From Euptelea pleiosperma (taxonomy: Eukaryota > Streptophyta > Magnoliopsida > Ranunculales > Eupteleaceae): 64,000 nucleotides of DNA. The first letter of the stretch is position 1. Each line of letters starts with the position of its first letter. The stretch covers positions 26,042,154 through 26,106,153 of the forward strand of contig CM068552.1 of assembly GCA_035048495.1 (NCBI GenBank), written 5' to 3'. The notes under the pieces are model-generated. The model saw only the letters and a list, made by a program, of their open reading frames with translations, did not search any database and was not told the origin of the DNA. This document shows positions 36,575-49,600 of this stretch, in pieces. Both the position numbers and the translations under genes were made by a program.

Positions 36575-36664
36575 GGCCAATCAAATGGCGCCACGATCCG
36601 CTTCAGAAGCATTTCTGGGTTTTGTTCAAAAGCATCAGCAGATTGTGGTGCTATTTGATTGGCC
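36575..36664. repeat. Small hairpin (20-bp arms)
   Basis: GGCCAATCAAATGGCGCCAC (36575-36594) and its near inverse GTGGTGCTATTTGATTGGCC (36645-36664) flank 50 nt. It could be a tiny MITE or a chance foldback. The rest of 36500-37330 shows nothing I can name. Confidence 0.4.
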
Positions 36665-37332
36665 TCTGCTTCACTACTTAAAAAATCCGCTGCTTCAAAA
36701 ACTCACCCCACCTTGCCTTGTTGACTGGTCTTGTGGCTGCAGCTTGAACTTTATTGCCTAACAAAAAAATGCAAAAACTAGAAAAGCTTTTGATGAGTTG
36801 GTGAATACGAGTGAATATTTTCCATGTACCTATGTTTGGTGCACCTTATGGCATCATTTAACGGTTATAACCATTAATAAAACCGTGAATAACGGTCAAG
36901 ATCGACCATTACCCCATTTATCTTCATCATTTAAAATCTTTTTATCACTCAAAACAATAGATAAAGTAACTAACGGCCAAGAAGGAAACAAAAAAAAACT
37001 AATTAATCAGATGTTCACAGGAATCAGTCTCTTTGCACACAGCATATGTTCAATGGGAGCCAACAACTGGTGAGCTCCACCACCTTCATGAATTCTACTT
37101 TATTGTCCTTGATTTCAAATGTCAGGCACAACATGAGAGGAATTCTTGATTTTCAATCACGGGGTTTCCCAACAAATTCTGGATCGGTTTAGCAGTTTTT
37201 ATGTTTTCTCTGTGGAATACTGGTAAGTGTAGACATAAAATTCATTCAGATACCACAACCAAACGCCTATTCCCAACAACCTAGAAAAAAAGACTGACCA
37301 ATAATCTTAACAGTTTCGAAAGGTAAATGCTA

Positions 37333-37515
37333 CCCCACGGATAAACGGACAAAAACATGTCCAGTTGAGGCTATTGACCATTGGATTCAAAAAATACACG
37401 GTCCACGAGGCAACAACTGCAAACAGTAAAATAAATGTGCCTCCTGGACCGTGGATCTCTTGAATCCAACGGTCAAAGGCCTCAACCGGACATTTTTGTC
37501 GGGTTATCCATGGGG
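37333..37515. mobile_element. Foldback MITE-like element downstream of TOP3A
   Basis: Left arm 37333-37411 (CCCCACGGATAAACGGAC...) and right arm 37439-37515 (...GTTATCCATGGGG) are about 77-bp imperfect inverses around a 27-nt loop. It lies about 110 bp past the TOP3A stop codon, so it may fall in the 3' UTR. No target duplication was resolved. Confidence 0.6.
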
Positions 37516-37623
37516 AAACACGACTCGTTTTAAAATGATATACAAGAGACAGATAATCAGGAACCGAGGACGCCAGGCAGAGAGATCTAGTATACTTCTT
37601 TTGGTTCTCTCCGGTGGGTGAGG

Positions 37624-40600
37624 TCATGTACCCCGATTTGGGCAGACATTTGCAAAGTGAGATGGATCGCCACAAACAAAACACCTCCTACCGGAGATGG
37701 GGTCACCAGTTGCTGACACAAATGTTGCATCTGTGGTGCTTGCTTCAGTGCGTCCACCTCTGCCTCGGCCACCCCTCCTGCTGGGATTGGATCTGGAGTT
37801 AGATGCCAACCTGCTGCTGTTTGCATGCGGTGCACTTCCTCCTGTGCTGTTGCTGATGCTATCCTCCCATCTGCAATTAAATACGACATGTCATGTACAA
37901 TAATGATCTGCCGACCACATCAAATCTGTAGTTATAATATCAAAGCTATAGTCCAGGCTCCAACCAGGAAAAGAACAGGACTTGCAAACTGGCCTATCAG
38001 GTTTAGGAAGGAAATAGTCAATTGACAAGGAAAATAGATACAAATACCAAGAGTTAAATAGGCAAACAGTTTTTAGTAACTGAACGATTATTCAAATTTT
38101 CAGACAACCTGTTCCGCGACATCTTTCTTCTGGTACAAACACTGATGGAAAAAAAAATAGGTCAGGGAGAGCTCATTATTTTGTAGGAAGTTCTCGAGCA
38201 ATACCTCAATTTTCTGAGGTTCAGCTAATATAATACTAATCTTCAAAATCACCCAAGTAAAGGGTACAAAGCAGTAAAGAAAACTTTAGTGCAGGCGTTC
38301 CATGGAGAAACTCAAAAACAAAAGAAAATCACATGCTTGAAGTAAATAAGTATTTTTTTCCTTTTATACTGACATAATCTTGAAAATATCTGGAAACTCG
38401 AACTGCAATCCACTCCAATGCGAAGTCCCAAAAATGCTCCATGAATGGAACACAAAAAAGGGTTTTAGCCACTCCAACCGACGAACTGGAGTTCACTTGA
38501 TCAACCAAATGAAAACAATTTCTGGTGTTGACCATAAAAGATGGAACATGGAAGTGATCTCTAACGATTTGACAGTTTAAACAGGTCAGGTCCTTGGATA
38601 GGACTGATTGCTAAAAGCCAGGTGAAACCAACAAGGCAATCAGAGTGAGAAGCCAAAACAAGTCCAACAGTTGTCAGTTGTGAGAACTTTATCTAGCGCA
38701 CACTCAATAACACCGAATGATTGGGAGTTCAAGTAAGTTCACATACACAAAGAAGTTACACTCCCGCGATTGACACGTGTAAAACTTCCTTCCCCTGTTA
38801 TTAGCTGTATTAGCAGTTCGAAAAACGCATGGCGTTCCGCATGTATTACACTGGATCGAAGGTTCTCCTGCATTGTGAGAAGAATTATAGGATGAGATTT
38901 TCAGTTCAACTTATCTGGTTTTGCCAGATGATGTTGCCATTGGAAAACAAAATCATGAAGCAGTCTTAGAATTTTTTGAGAGCTTCTGAGATAGTTGTAT
39001 GCGTGTGTTTTCTTAATGTATGCATCAATGGGAAGGCATGCACGTGTATTTGGATATCATCAGCTCATACTCTCCTGCAAGTATAACTTCTTGATGCATT
39101 TGAGCATACAGTTGTACTTGTGCTTTTACAGACCTTGAGAAATAGACAAAGGAACCATACCGCTTTGTGAGTTTGTTCTGCGAAGCTGAACATTTCGGGA
39201 GCGTGAAACCTGGGAAGGGCAATCATTTGAGGAATGTCCTGTTTGCCTGCAGTGCGTGCAAGCACCCTGCCTTGTGGTCACTCTTTGGGCATTAGTAGAA
39301 GATGTCGTAGGTCCCCGACCTCTTGCTGTGGAATCTATAAAATGATAGTCATATTTTTGCATTACATCTTAAGGAAACCACTCAAGAACAACTGAATCTA
39401 TACAGGTTAATTATTTTTTCTTCTCCTTTTCTTCTCTTTTTCAATATGATATGGTATTCCCAAAATTTTGCTGACAGTAAGGAGTCTCTGTTGTATCTTG
39501 TCCTACTCCAAAATTCAGGGATTATCAAATTTAAGCATATTGCACTCAAGGATTACAAAACTATGTTCCAGTCTCTGACCAGCAGCGCCAAAACTGTATA
39601 ATTTGGATTGTATGGTATAACTCAGCTTAGCTATTAAAATAGTATTAAGTTTGGTACAACTGGGTTGAGTCTCCTACATAAGTGGCTCATATCAGTACAC
39701 TCCACTGATAGGCTGAGACTCTTATGACTGGACTGTTTTGTACATTGGTGCCATGGTCTCTAAACCATGGTTGCATCACTCGATGAATCATTAACAATAT
39801 ATTTTTCCACACAAGTTTGTGGCAGTGTGGGAATGTGAAGAACTTTGGTGACTCACATGTCAAAATACATTTAGCTGTGGTCATGCTTAAGGTGCTACTT
39901 CGTATTGGGTGATCAATGCTTTTAAAAGACATCTTTTGTGTGAATAATCCATTCAAACTTGATTAGAAAATCTTCAAAATTATAACAAGTTAAACAAGAG
40001 GCAAATAAGGCCTTCTAAAATGGTATAATAGCAATAAATCAACCTTCCACAATGTCAAAAACAATTATATGTAGTTTACAGATCATTTAAATTTCCCATT
40101 AGACGATAGTTTCCTTGTGACTGCTAACATACATGTTCCAGTGACTTTTTATTCAGAACAAACTTTCTTATTATGTTTTCCTATCTCATTTACAAAAGGG
40201 TATAGGAACACTGTTCCCTAGCTCTCATATTTTCTTCCTTTTTTTTTCAATAAAATCTTGCTATTTATCAGAAAATAAAATACACACTCATTGGAGAAAA
40301 GCACAATGAAAGGGCAAGATAAGGGTATGGAGTTCTGTTAGATTACAAATTATGCCATGGAAATCTCTTAAATACACAAAGAACTTAGATTAGAATGGAA
40401 AAAATGCCGTCCTTGGTTCTACTGGAATTTTTTCCAGAAAATCAAAATGTTCTAGATCAAGCCAAATAAACTTTAGTGAACCTGACAAATTGCTAAAAAA
40501 AATAACAATGACCTCTCCTTGGCTTCAGTAAACAGTCATACCTAAAAGCTTGAGTCATGTCTTGGTAAACTAGAACTGTCACAGCTGAGGAGTCATACAT

Positions 40601-43600
40601 CTTCGATCAGGAATGGTCAAATAGTATAAAACAATAAAATCAGATTGCATACAAGCCCTCACTTTGGTATATTATATTCTAATTACTCGCAACAAACTTC
40701 AGTTATCTTACTTTACGTAAGATTAAATAGGTTTGGCAAATCAACTCCTCATTTGGTTTGATTGAACGGAATGGCCAATTTCTTTTAGAACCAAGCTTAA
40801 TTGATTGTAAAATCTAATTTAGTTCATGTTAAGGCTGTATTTTGTTCTTAGGGGTATTATGGTCTTTTGACATTATGTTATGTACTTAAGTGCTATATAT
40901 ACACAAATGAGGCTGAACTATCTAAATTGGACTCTCTCTACTTTCTTTCCTCTTTTCTCTTCTTCTTCTTCTCTCTACTTCTCCATCTTCTCTAACTTTA
41001 CATAGTATCAAAGTTTTTACGTGAACGGTACCATGAACAGTACTATAAAGAGTACCATAACCTTAATCTCTTTTTCATTTCTTATTTTTTCCGTTTCTCT
41101 CTCTTGGAAGATCAGGTTGAGTGATTCAACCTAGGATTTTTTATCTCTAAGGGTGAGACTAGCTAGGGTTTTGATCTATGGCTTGTGGCAGCTAGGGTTT
41201 TGGTTTCTAAGGGTGCCGCACGCTAAGGTTTATGTTTTAAGGCTGTTACAGCCTATGTAAAGGCTGTCGCAAGCTCTGGAGTAGGTGTTGTTGCTAAGTT
41301 ATGGTGCTGTAGCCCTTGAAGTGGTGATTTGCGGTTGTGCTCTTGATGTCAAAATCCTAACGTGATGTTTTGTTGCTAGTTTTGATATTACAGCCTCTAA
41401 AGTGGTGATTTGATGCTTCTGCAAGGTTAGTGACATTCGTGTTGGTTAAAATTCATCTTCGACGTAATTGGTTGAGTTGTTTGGTTTTGAAAGTAACTTT
41501 TACTGATGTTAAAATCCCTATTTGGGGTATGTTAAATGGGGTTGAAGCTCATAATACCTATTTTAAATTAAATGGTACTAATTATTTATGGTCATACGAT
41601 TAAAGTATTTTTTTTGTGTGCAAAGAAGAAGCTGAAGTATACTACTAATGATCCTCCATCAAAAGGCGACAGTGGGTATGATGATTTTTTGAGTGCAAAT
41701 CCCCTAGTAATGACCAAGCTATGAAATAATATGGAGCAATCCATCCACACGAATGTGATGTTCCTAGACACTACTGAAAAGGTTTGGGATGCAGTAAAAG
41801 AAATGTATTCACAGGACCGGATTTATCAATTGTTTGAGACAATGCTTCATATGAAACAATGCGACAAATCTCTTAGTGAGTATTATAGCAATCTCCGAGA
41901 CATGTAGGAATAGTTGTAGATGTATCACCCTCTTACTGTTGATATAGAAGTGCAGAAACGTCAGAGGGAGGATTTCTAGGTTGCCTTGTTTTTCTCATGT
42001 TTAAACTCTAAGTTTCTTCAATCAAAGGAAAGAGTCTAGCCAATGAATCCCTCCCTAACCTCAACAATGTTTATTTAGATTGCGGAGAGTTCAAGAACTC
42101 GTAGTTCCAAAGGAATTCAACCATTTCTCTTCTAGTGGTTGTGGTAATTTTTCCGTAATTGTAAAAAAATTCTAGTGGTCGTGATTTTTCGGTGGTTGTG
42201 TGAATTTTTATGGTGATCATATTTTTTCTAGTGGCTGTGGTGGTGGCAGAGGTGAGTAACAAAAGTGTACATACTGTGGTGCTACTGGTCATACTGTTGA
42301 TTGGTGCTGAGATAAATGGGGAAACCAACCTGGGTAAATCAGGCATCCAATGAAGTACAACAAACTATTACAGAGAGTATATCGAAAGCTTATAGTTAGT
42401 TCTGGTGTGAAGAATCCTGACTCTACATTTGTTTCTCGTAAAGAGTATAAATTTCTACTCTTGAAGATTCAGTCTATATCTGCTGGCCCATCCACTTCTA
42501 CTACCACTTTAGCTAATTCAGGTCCTTCTACATGTCCTTTTTCTCATCAATCCTCTTCATGGATCATTGAGTCAGGACCCTATGAACGTGTGTCTGGTAT
42601 ATCATCTAGTTTCTCAAGTTTTCATTCTTGAAATTCTAAGGTTATTTTTGTTGAAGGGTCTACATGATGTTCACCTACATCTCTTTTGTTGTCCTATGTT
42701 CTTTACATTCCTAATATTTCTTTTATTTTTATGTCTGTCGACAAATTAACTAATTCTCTTTAGTGTTCAGTAACCTTTTATCTTTCTTGTATTTTCCAAG
42801 ACATCACGATGAAGGTGATTGGTGGGGGGCATGAGTGCAATGGCCTCCATTATTCTCAAGGTTTTAAATTTCGTCGAAAAGTTCGAAATTTTGGACCGAA
42901 ATTTCGGTTTCGGGCTACACCGAAATCCAAAAAAATCGAAAATTTTAAAATTCCAAAATTTCGACCGAAATTTTAGATATTTTCGAAATTTTGGTTTGTT
43001 TTTCGATTTTTGTGAAATTTCGAACTTTTCGGTCGAAATTTCAAACTTTTCGACTGAAATTTCGAAATTTTCATTACTAATCTCAATTTCAAAATTTCCA
43101 AAATTTCACATGAAATTTCGACATTTTGACCGAAATTTCGGTTTCGGGCCTCACGGAAATGGCATGTGAAACCGAAATTTTAAACCTTGATTATTCTTGA
43201 TAAGGATCCTAGAGCCGGTGCACTTGCCCTTCGTTTGAGCGTGTCTCCCTATCAATGGCATTGTCGTTTGGGTGATCTTCTATATTTAGAAGTTAAGACG
43301 GTTAATTCCTAAGTTGAGTCCTATGTTAGCATTAGAGTGTGAGTCGTACCAATTGGGCAAACATCACAGAATTTATTTTCCAAATCATGTCGAGTCCTTT
43401 TAATGTAATCTATACAGAAATTTGGGGTCCTACTCGAATTATGAGTGTGTTTGATTTTTCAATATTTGTTATCTTTGGTGATTATTTTTCTAGAATGACA
43501 TGGTTATTTTTCATGAGAGAGCGTTTCGAGTTATTTTCTATATTCCAAACCTTTCATAAAGAAATTGTTAGATTTGATATCTCATACTTAGATCTGATAA

Positions 43601-46600
43601 TGCACTTAAATACATGTTGCACCGAAAATGGGATTATTCATTTAATCTCTTGTGCCCATATGTCCTAATAACATGGTATGCCCTAACGCAAACACTTGTT
43701 AAATTTTACAAGTACATTGATGATAATATAAATGTTCCAAAAACCTACTAGGGGGTGCTAGGCTTACTGCCTGTTACCTGATTAACCAAATGCCAAAGTC
43801 TATTCTTGAAGATAAGTCTTTGTTTTCTACGTTGTTTCCTGATGTTTCTCCATTTGGTTTGCCTCCATGTGTTTTAAGTTGTATGTCATTTTTTCATATG
43901 TTGGGTCACCCAACATATTGCTACTAAGGATCCATTGTATGAGTGGGTGAAGGAAATCGGAGAGCTTATTTTGGATGAGCCAGGGGGGAGGCCGAGCACT
44001 TTTATTGCTACTGAGATGGGCACAGACGTCGATGACTTCATGTCTTCACTTCCTAATCGAGATGACATTCATAGGTTTGATACGGGCTTCAACGATGACT
44101 TCACATTATCACCTACTCAGTCACCAACAAGGAGTGGTGGTAGTGGTGGTGGTGGTACTGATGCGGCTGATGATGGTGGGGCCAGTGATGCTGGTGGTGG
44201 TGGTGAAGGTGGAGAGACTCAACAACCTCCGAGTTCATTCGCTGGAGAAGTTGGGTTTGATCATTCTACCCAAGACCATGATCATGGATTTCGTCCACCC
44301 TCGGCGAGACAAGGGAAGAGTTTGGATAAGACGCAAACGTACAGTTGCCGGAGGCAACTACACGGGCCTACCGAGGAGGATGATGCATACTCTCGCCAGA
44401 GCCATGATGTCTACTCCATTGCAGGAACGTTTGACAAAATGAGTATTAGTTGCAGCATATATGGGTAAGGTCATAATGGTGAGAGCTCTTCCAGCGTCAT
44501 ATGGTGGATATGACCCACATAGGTACCCAGAGAGCAGCCAGGACACGCAGTCACAAGCATCGGGATATGGAGCTCCTGGTTATTGTATACCCATTGGGTA
44601 CAACTTTGGGGTCCAAGTTAACTATGAACCTTATGGTACATATGGTGCACATTGGGAGGTACCATTGATGGGAGTGCAACAACCAACAATTGTTGAACAT
44701 CCAGACTACCCAGCGATAGGAGTGTTAGCGGGCTTGCATGCCCAACAATACCACCAATATCTCCAAGAATATCAAAATATGTACCAAAACATGATGTCAT
44801 GGGCCCAATATTGTAATTACATAGGGCACCAATACTATCAATGTCCTAGCCAGGATGGGGATAATGATGGCCGAAGGTCAATGTGGTTGTGACCTCTCTA
44901 CTTTTGTACTTATCTATTTGAAGACATATTTTAAATGTAATGAACTTAATTTAAGGTTATTTGATGATCATAATAATTTTTATTTATCATTTTTGTTGTT
45001 TTTAGTTAACTGACTATTAAATACCTGCCTCAACATATTACAGACCGCTATATGTTAAACAACCACTTACCCCAAAAGATCGACCTATTGGGGAAAGGCG
45101 AGACAACTATGTATACCAACAGGTCGTCAGGCTAACACAAGACGTGCGCTGGAACACACCATCCGCTAACACGCCCCCTCAACGGGAATATACTCCGCTG
45201 GAGACTTGAACCCATGACCTCCCAGGCCTTAAGGCTCTGATACCATGTTAAAAACCATTTACCCCAAAAGATCGACCTGTTGGGGAAAGGCGAGACAACT
45301 ATGTATACCAACGGGTCGTCGGGCTAACACAACACGTGCGCTGGAACACACCATCCACTAACACTATAGTCATTCATTTCCACACTACATATGATTGTAT
45401 ATTATGGTTTGATAGCTTATGAATATTTTTTTGTGTTTGTTTTATCATTTACAAAAATTTCCACAATATTTCCATCATATCCACATTATTTCCATCATTT
45501 CCACGAAAAATGTATTATTTCCACACTGGTCGAAATATTTCCATTTCCGGGGTAGTCAAAATAAACCTCGAAATCGAAATTTATTTCCTTGGTTGAGTCT
45601 TGGTCATGATAAACCTTTTCCTCGTGCTATTAAGTGTATTCGTTAGGGTTACTCTCGTACTCAAAAAGGTCATCGTTGTTACTGTCCATCATCTCATCAT
45701 TATTATGTTATTGTTAATGTTACATTCTTTGAAGGTGCACCTTTCTTTTCTCCTAATCGTTAGTCTATAGATGGTGATTATTTGCTAGTCCTCAGGGTGA
45801 AGACTATTTCTCCTCCAGTTCCTTTACCTGTTGCTACTAATGCGCCTCCTGCACTGACACAGACCTTAAAGTTTATCACAGAAGGGCCAAATCAATACCA
45901 ACCATTGTTGCCATACTTGCTCAATCATTTACTTTTCCTAATGATTCTTCTGTCAATTTACCCATTACTTTGCGTAAAGGTATTTGTTCTTGTACTCAAC
46001 ATCCAATTGCTAATTTTCAGTCATTTTATCATGTGTCCATTATTCTGTGATATCATATGTCCATTATTCCATGATTTTTCTTTGTCCCTTTCTACTATTT
46101 CTATTCCTAAGTCCTATCAATAAACCTTTGTCTTCTTTTGGATGGAAACAAGCTATGAATGAGGTAATGGATGCACTTTTCTAGACCAACATGTAGGAAC
46201 TGGCTACTCTTCCTCTCAAGAAACTAGTAACTGGATGTAGATGTGTGCATGCCATCAAGGATCATCTTAATGGCATGAATAAGCGTTTGAAAGGTACACT
46301 CAAACCTTTGGCGTGGACTACTTTGAAATGTTATTCCTTGTTGCTTACCTAAACACTCTTAAGGTTCTTTTGTCTATGGTTGTATCTACGTATTGGCCCT
46401 TATATCAATTGGACATTAAAAATGTCTTCTGATATGGTGATTTGCAAGAAGAGTGTATATGGAACAACCCCTTGAATATGTTGCTACTGGACAACCTGAC
46501 AAGGTGTGCAGGTTGAAGAATGCTATTTATGGGCTTAAGCAGTCTCTAGGGCTTGGGTTAATACGTTCAGAGCAGTTGTGCAACGTTACGGCTTCAATCG

Positions 46601-49600
46601 AGCTTATTCTGATCACTCAATGTTTGTTCATTATACATTTTCTAGAGTTATTATTCTGGTAGTGTATGTGGATGATATTATTATCACATGGAGTGACAGT
46701 AGTAGGATTGTTGATTGGAAATCTCACTTGAGCCAGCATTTTCAAACCAAGGATTTTGTTCTCTTCAATATTTTCTTGGTATTGAGGTGGCGAAATCCAA
46801 GGAGAGTGTTAGTCTCTCACAGAGGAAGTATGTCACATGTTAGAGAAGACAAGAATGTTAGGATCTAAGCCAGTTGATACTCCTATGGATTCTACTCTCA
46901 AGTTCGATGGTGAACAGGGAGAGTTGTATAATGATCCAGGTCGGTACAGAGGCTCGTTGGTAAGCTGATTTATCTCACAGGGACTTGTCCAAATATTTCA
47001 TTTTTCATTGGGTTTGTGAGTCCGTTTTAGGGCTGCAACTTGGGCGGGCTCAACCCGAACCCGACGAGCTCAGCCCAACTTTGGGTCGGGCTTGGGTTGG
47101 GTTGACAAGGCTCGGGCTCGGGCTCGGGCTTGAAATCTGAAGCCCGATTAAAAGTCGGGTTGGGCTCGGGCTGAGGTCTCATGCAACTCGACCCAACCCA
47201 AGCCCGATCAAGTATATAAGTCTCTATACAAAACCCTAATCCGTGACACAAAACCCTTCCCTCACAAACATTCCTCTCTCGCCTCTGCCTCCCTAACCAA
47301 CATACCTCTCTTCTCTCTCTCTCTCTCTCTCTCTCTCCCTACTCCGATGAACAAAGAGAATGTCGTTGCCATCAAACTTACATCTCTTCTCTCTCTCCCT
47401 ACTCCGGTGGACAAAGAGAATGTCGTTGCCATCAAACATACCTCTCTTCTCTCTGTCTCTCTCTCTCCCTACTCCGGTGGACAAAGAGAATGACGTTGCC
47501 ATCACCTTGTGCCCTAGAATTCTAAAGGGCCGTCGTACCCGACGTCGCTTACAATAGAGAGTTATTGTGGTTTTATGCAGTTGGTGAGGGTGCATGGCTC
47601 TCTGACCTTTGCCAAAAGAGGTTTGAAGTCAGGGAGAAGAAGACTTCCAAGAAAGTGATTTCTGTATTTTAATTTGATATTTTTTAATCATTTTTGTTCA
47701 AGTTTCTGTTCTTTGTTTAGATTGATGTGGTTTACAGATCTGTTTATGAATTTTTTCATGTTTTTATTGGTATCATGATGAATGATGCGGAGACCAAGAG
47801 GATTTGAATTGAAGGCTATGGAAATATGGAAAGCGATTCCAAACGAGTATTGAGAAATTCAGACCGTTGGTTTAGTGATTTAATTTTTGAATTTTGATTT
47901 CCAGAGGCAGTCTGGCTAGTTGACCTTGGACATTTTTTTTTTTTTTTGTGGTAAAAACAGTACATCTCGGCCAACCTGATGAACCCGACCAACCTGATCA
48001 GGTTGGGCTCGGGCTGAATAATTCAAGCCTGACCTCGGGTTGGGCTCAAGCTCGGGCTGGAGGGTCTAAAGGTCGGGTTGGGCTCGGGTTGACTCCTAAC
48101 CCGACCCAACTCGCCCGAGTTGCAGCCCTAGTTTGTTTCTGCATGCCCCGCGCCAACCACGGGCTTTTCTGATGCAGATTGGGCTGAAAATCTTTATGAT
48201 AGGTCAACTTCTGGGTAGGGTATATTTGTGGGTGGTAACTTGGTCACATGGAAGAGTAAAAAGTAGAATCTGGTTGCTAGATCCAGTGTAGAGTCAGAGT
48301 ACAAGACTGTAGCTCATACTGCATGTGAGATGGATGTAGGTGAAAATTATTCTTAAAGATTACTAGCAAACATATAGAAGTTGACCGCCACTTTATCAAT
48401 GGACATGGTGATAAGTCAGATGATTGCTATTTTGTTTATAAAAGCAGTCGATCAACTTGGTGATGTGTTTACTAAGGCATTAAGCCGAAGTACATTTTCT
48501 CTATTATGTAACAAGTTAGTATACATGATCATTATGCTCCAGTTTGAAGAGGAGTGTTACAATGTGTTTTGTTGTTAAGGGTATTATGGTCTTTTTACAT
48601 TATGTTATGTACTAAAGTGTAATAAATACACAGATGAGGCTGAACTAGTTAAGATCAACTCTCTATTTTTTCTCCTCTCTTCTCTTCTTTTTCTTTCTAC
48701 TTCTCTATCTTTATAGTTCAAATTTAGTCAAGCGCTTAGCTGTGCTAACAATTTAACTGATCTTTTAGCTAAAGATGGTACTCAGAGAAATTTTTTTTAC
48801 ACAGGGAATGCTCATCCTGAATGTGTCTTTTTCCTTCTCTAAAAAGTTTCCTTACCACCCACCAATGGAAAAGTTCACATTTAATGGTTGGTAACTTCAT
48901 TATGCTATATGGCTCCAGCAATGGTGTCCAAGGAACTAATCATGAATATGAGTCTTACACCAACCTGGTACACTTGAATGATTGCGGGAACCTGTTCCAC
49001 AAATTTCTATCAATTGTCTTAGTGTTTCATCACAGCCGCCAATGCAACCTAACAACAGGACATGTAAGTAATTCAATGATGATTCCAATTACAAACTCCA
49101 CAAAGTCATTGAATAAAACAGGCATTCTGACTTGATGAATAACAAATACTTATACGGTAAATATGCCATGTTATATGAGGCACAAATACAGTACAAAATT
49201 GGTTTATATCAGTAACTCGACAAGATCAGTGTAATAGAGCCCTTGATAATAGATTGATGTACTTGGCCAAAGATAACAATAAAATGCATGGATACTATCT
49301 CTCACAACAAATTAGCATGAACCTATTCAATTATATCATAAGCAAATCTATTGATATAATTATATGAGATGCGATATATATTCAAGTTCAGTAAATACTA
49401 AGCGAAATTGTACTTTTAGTGCATTTATTATGGAGGGAAACTAGAACAATAATCTGAATTACAAAAGAGTGGGTACTTGTACAAATTGATTTAACAATGA
49501 AAGGTATTTTGTTTCATGAAAAACTTTTGGGGAAACATCATTTACATACAGACATTGCAGATCAAACTGAAGCCAAGATGGAAAAATCCATGAATAAGTG

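Larger units (their letters stand above)
40827..48715 (+). mobile_element. Old Ty1/copia element in a TOP3A intron, with four nested insertions
   Basis: 7.9 kb, antisense to TOP3A. The target duplication GTTCA (40822-40826 and 48716-48720) is exact. Inside, in order: gag remnant 41520-42340 ending in a CCHC knuckle ([14 protein letters not shown]), protease/spacer 42350-42850, MITE, GAG-pre-integrase and integrase 43200-43908, insertion 43909-45598, integrase end 45607-45780 (FPRAIKC...[13 protein letters not shown]), RT 46130-46990 ([12 protein letters not shown] at about 46663), hAT-like insertion, RNase H 48139-48550 ([12 protein letters not shown]). There are many stops throughout, so it is dead. 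Without the nested elements it would be about 4.8 kb. Confidence 0.9.

Noticed and set aside
47293..47595. Arg/Glu-rich frame on the minus strand
   Set aside because: Translation of the CT microsatellite and its ~60-bp repeats inside the hAT-like element.
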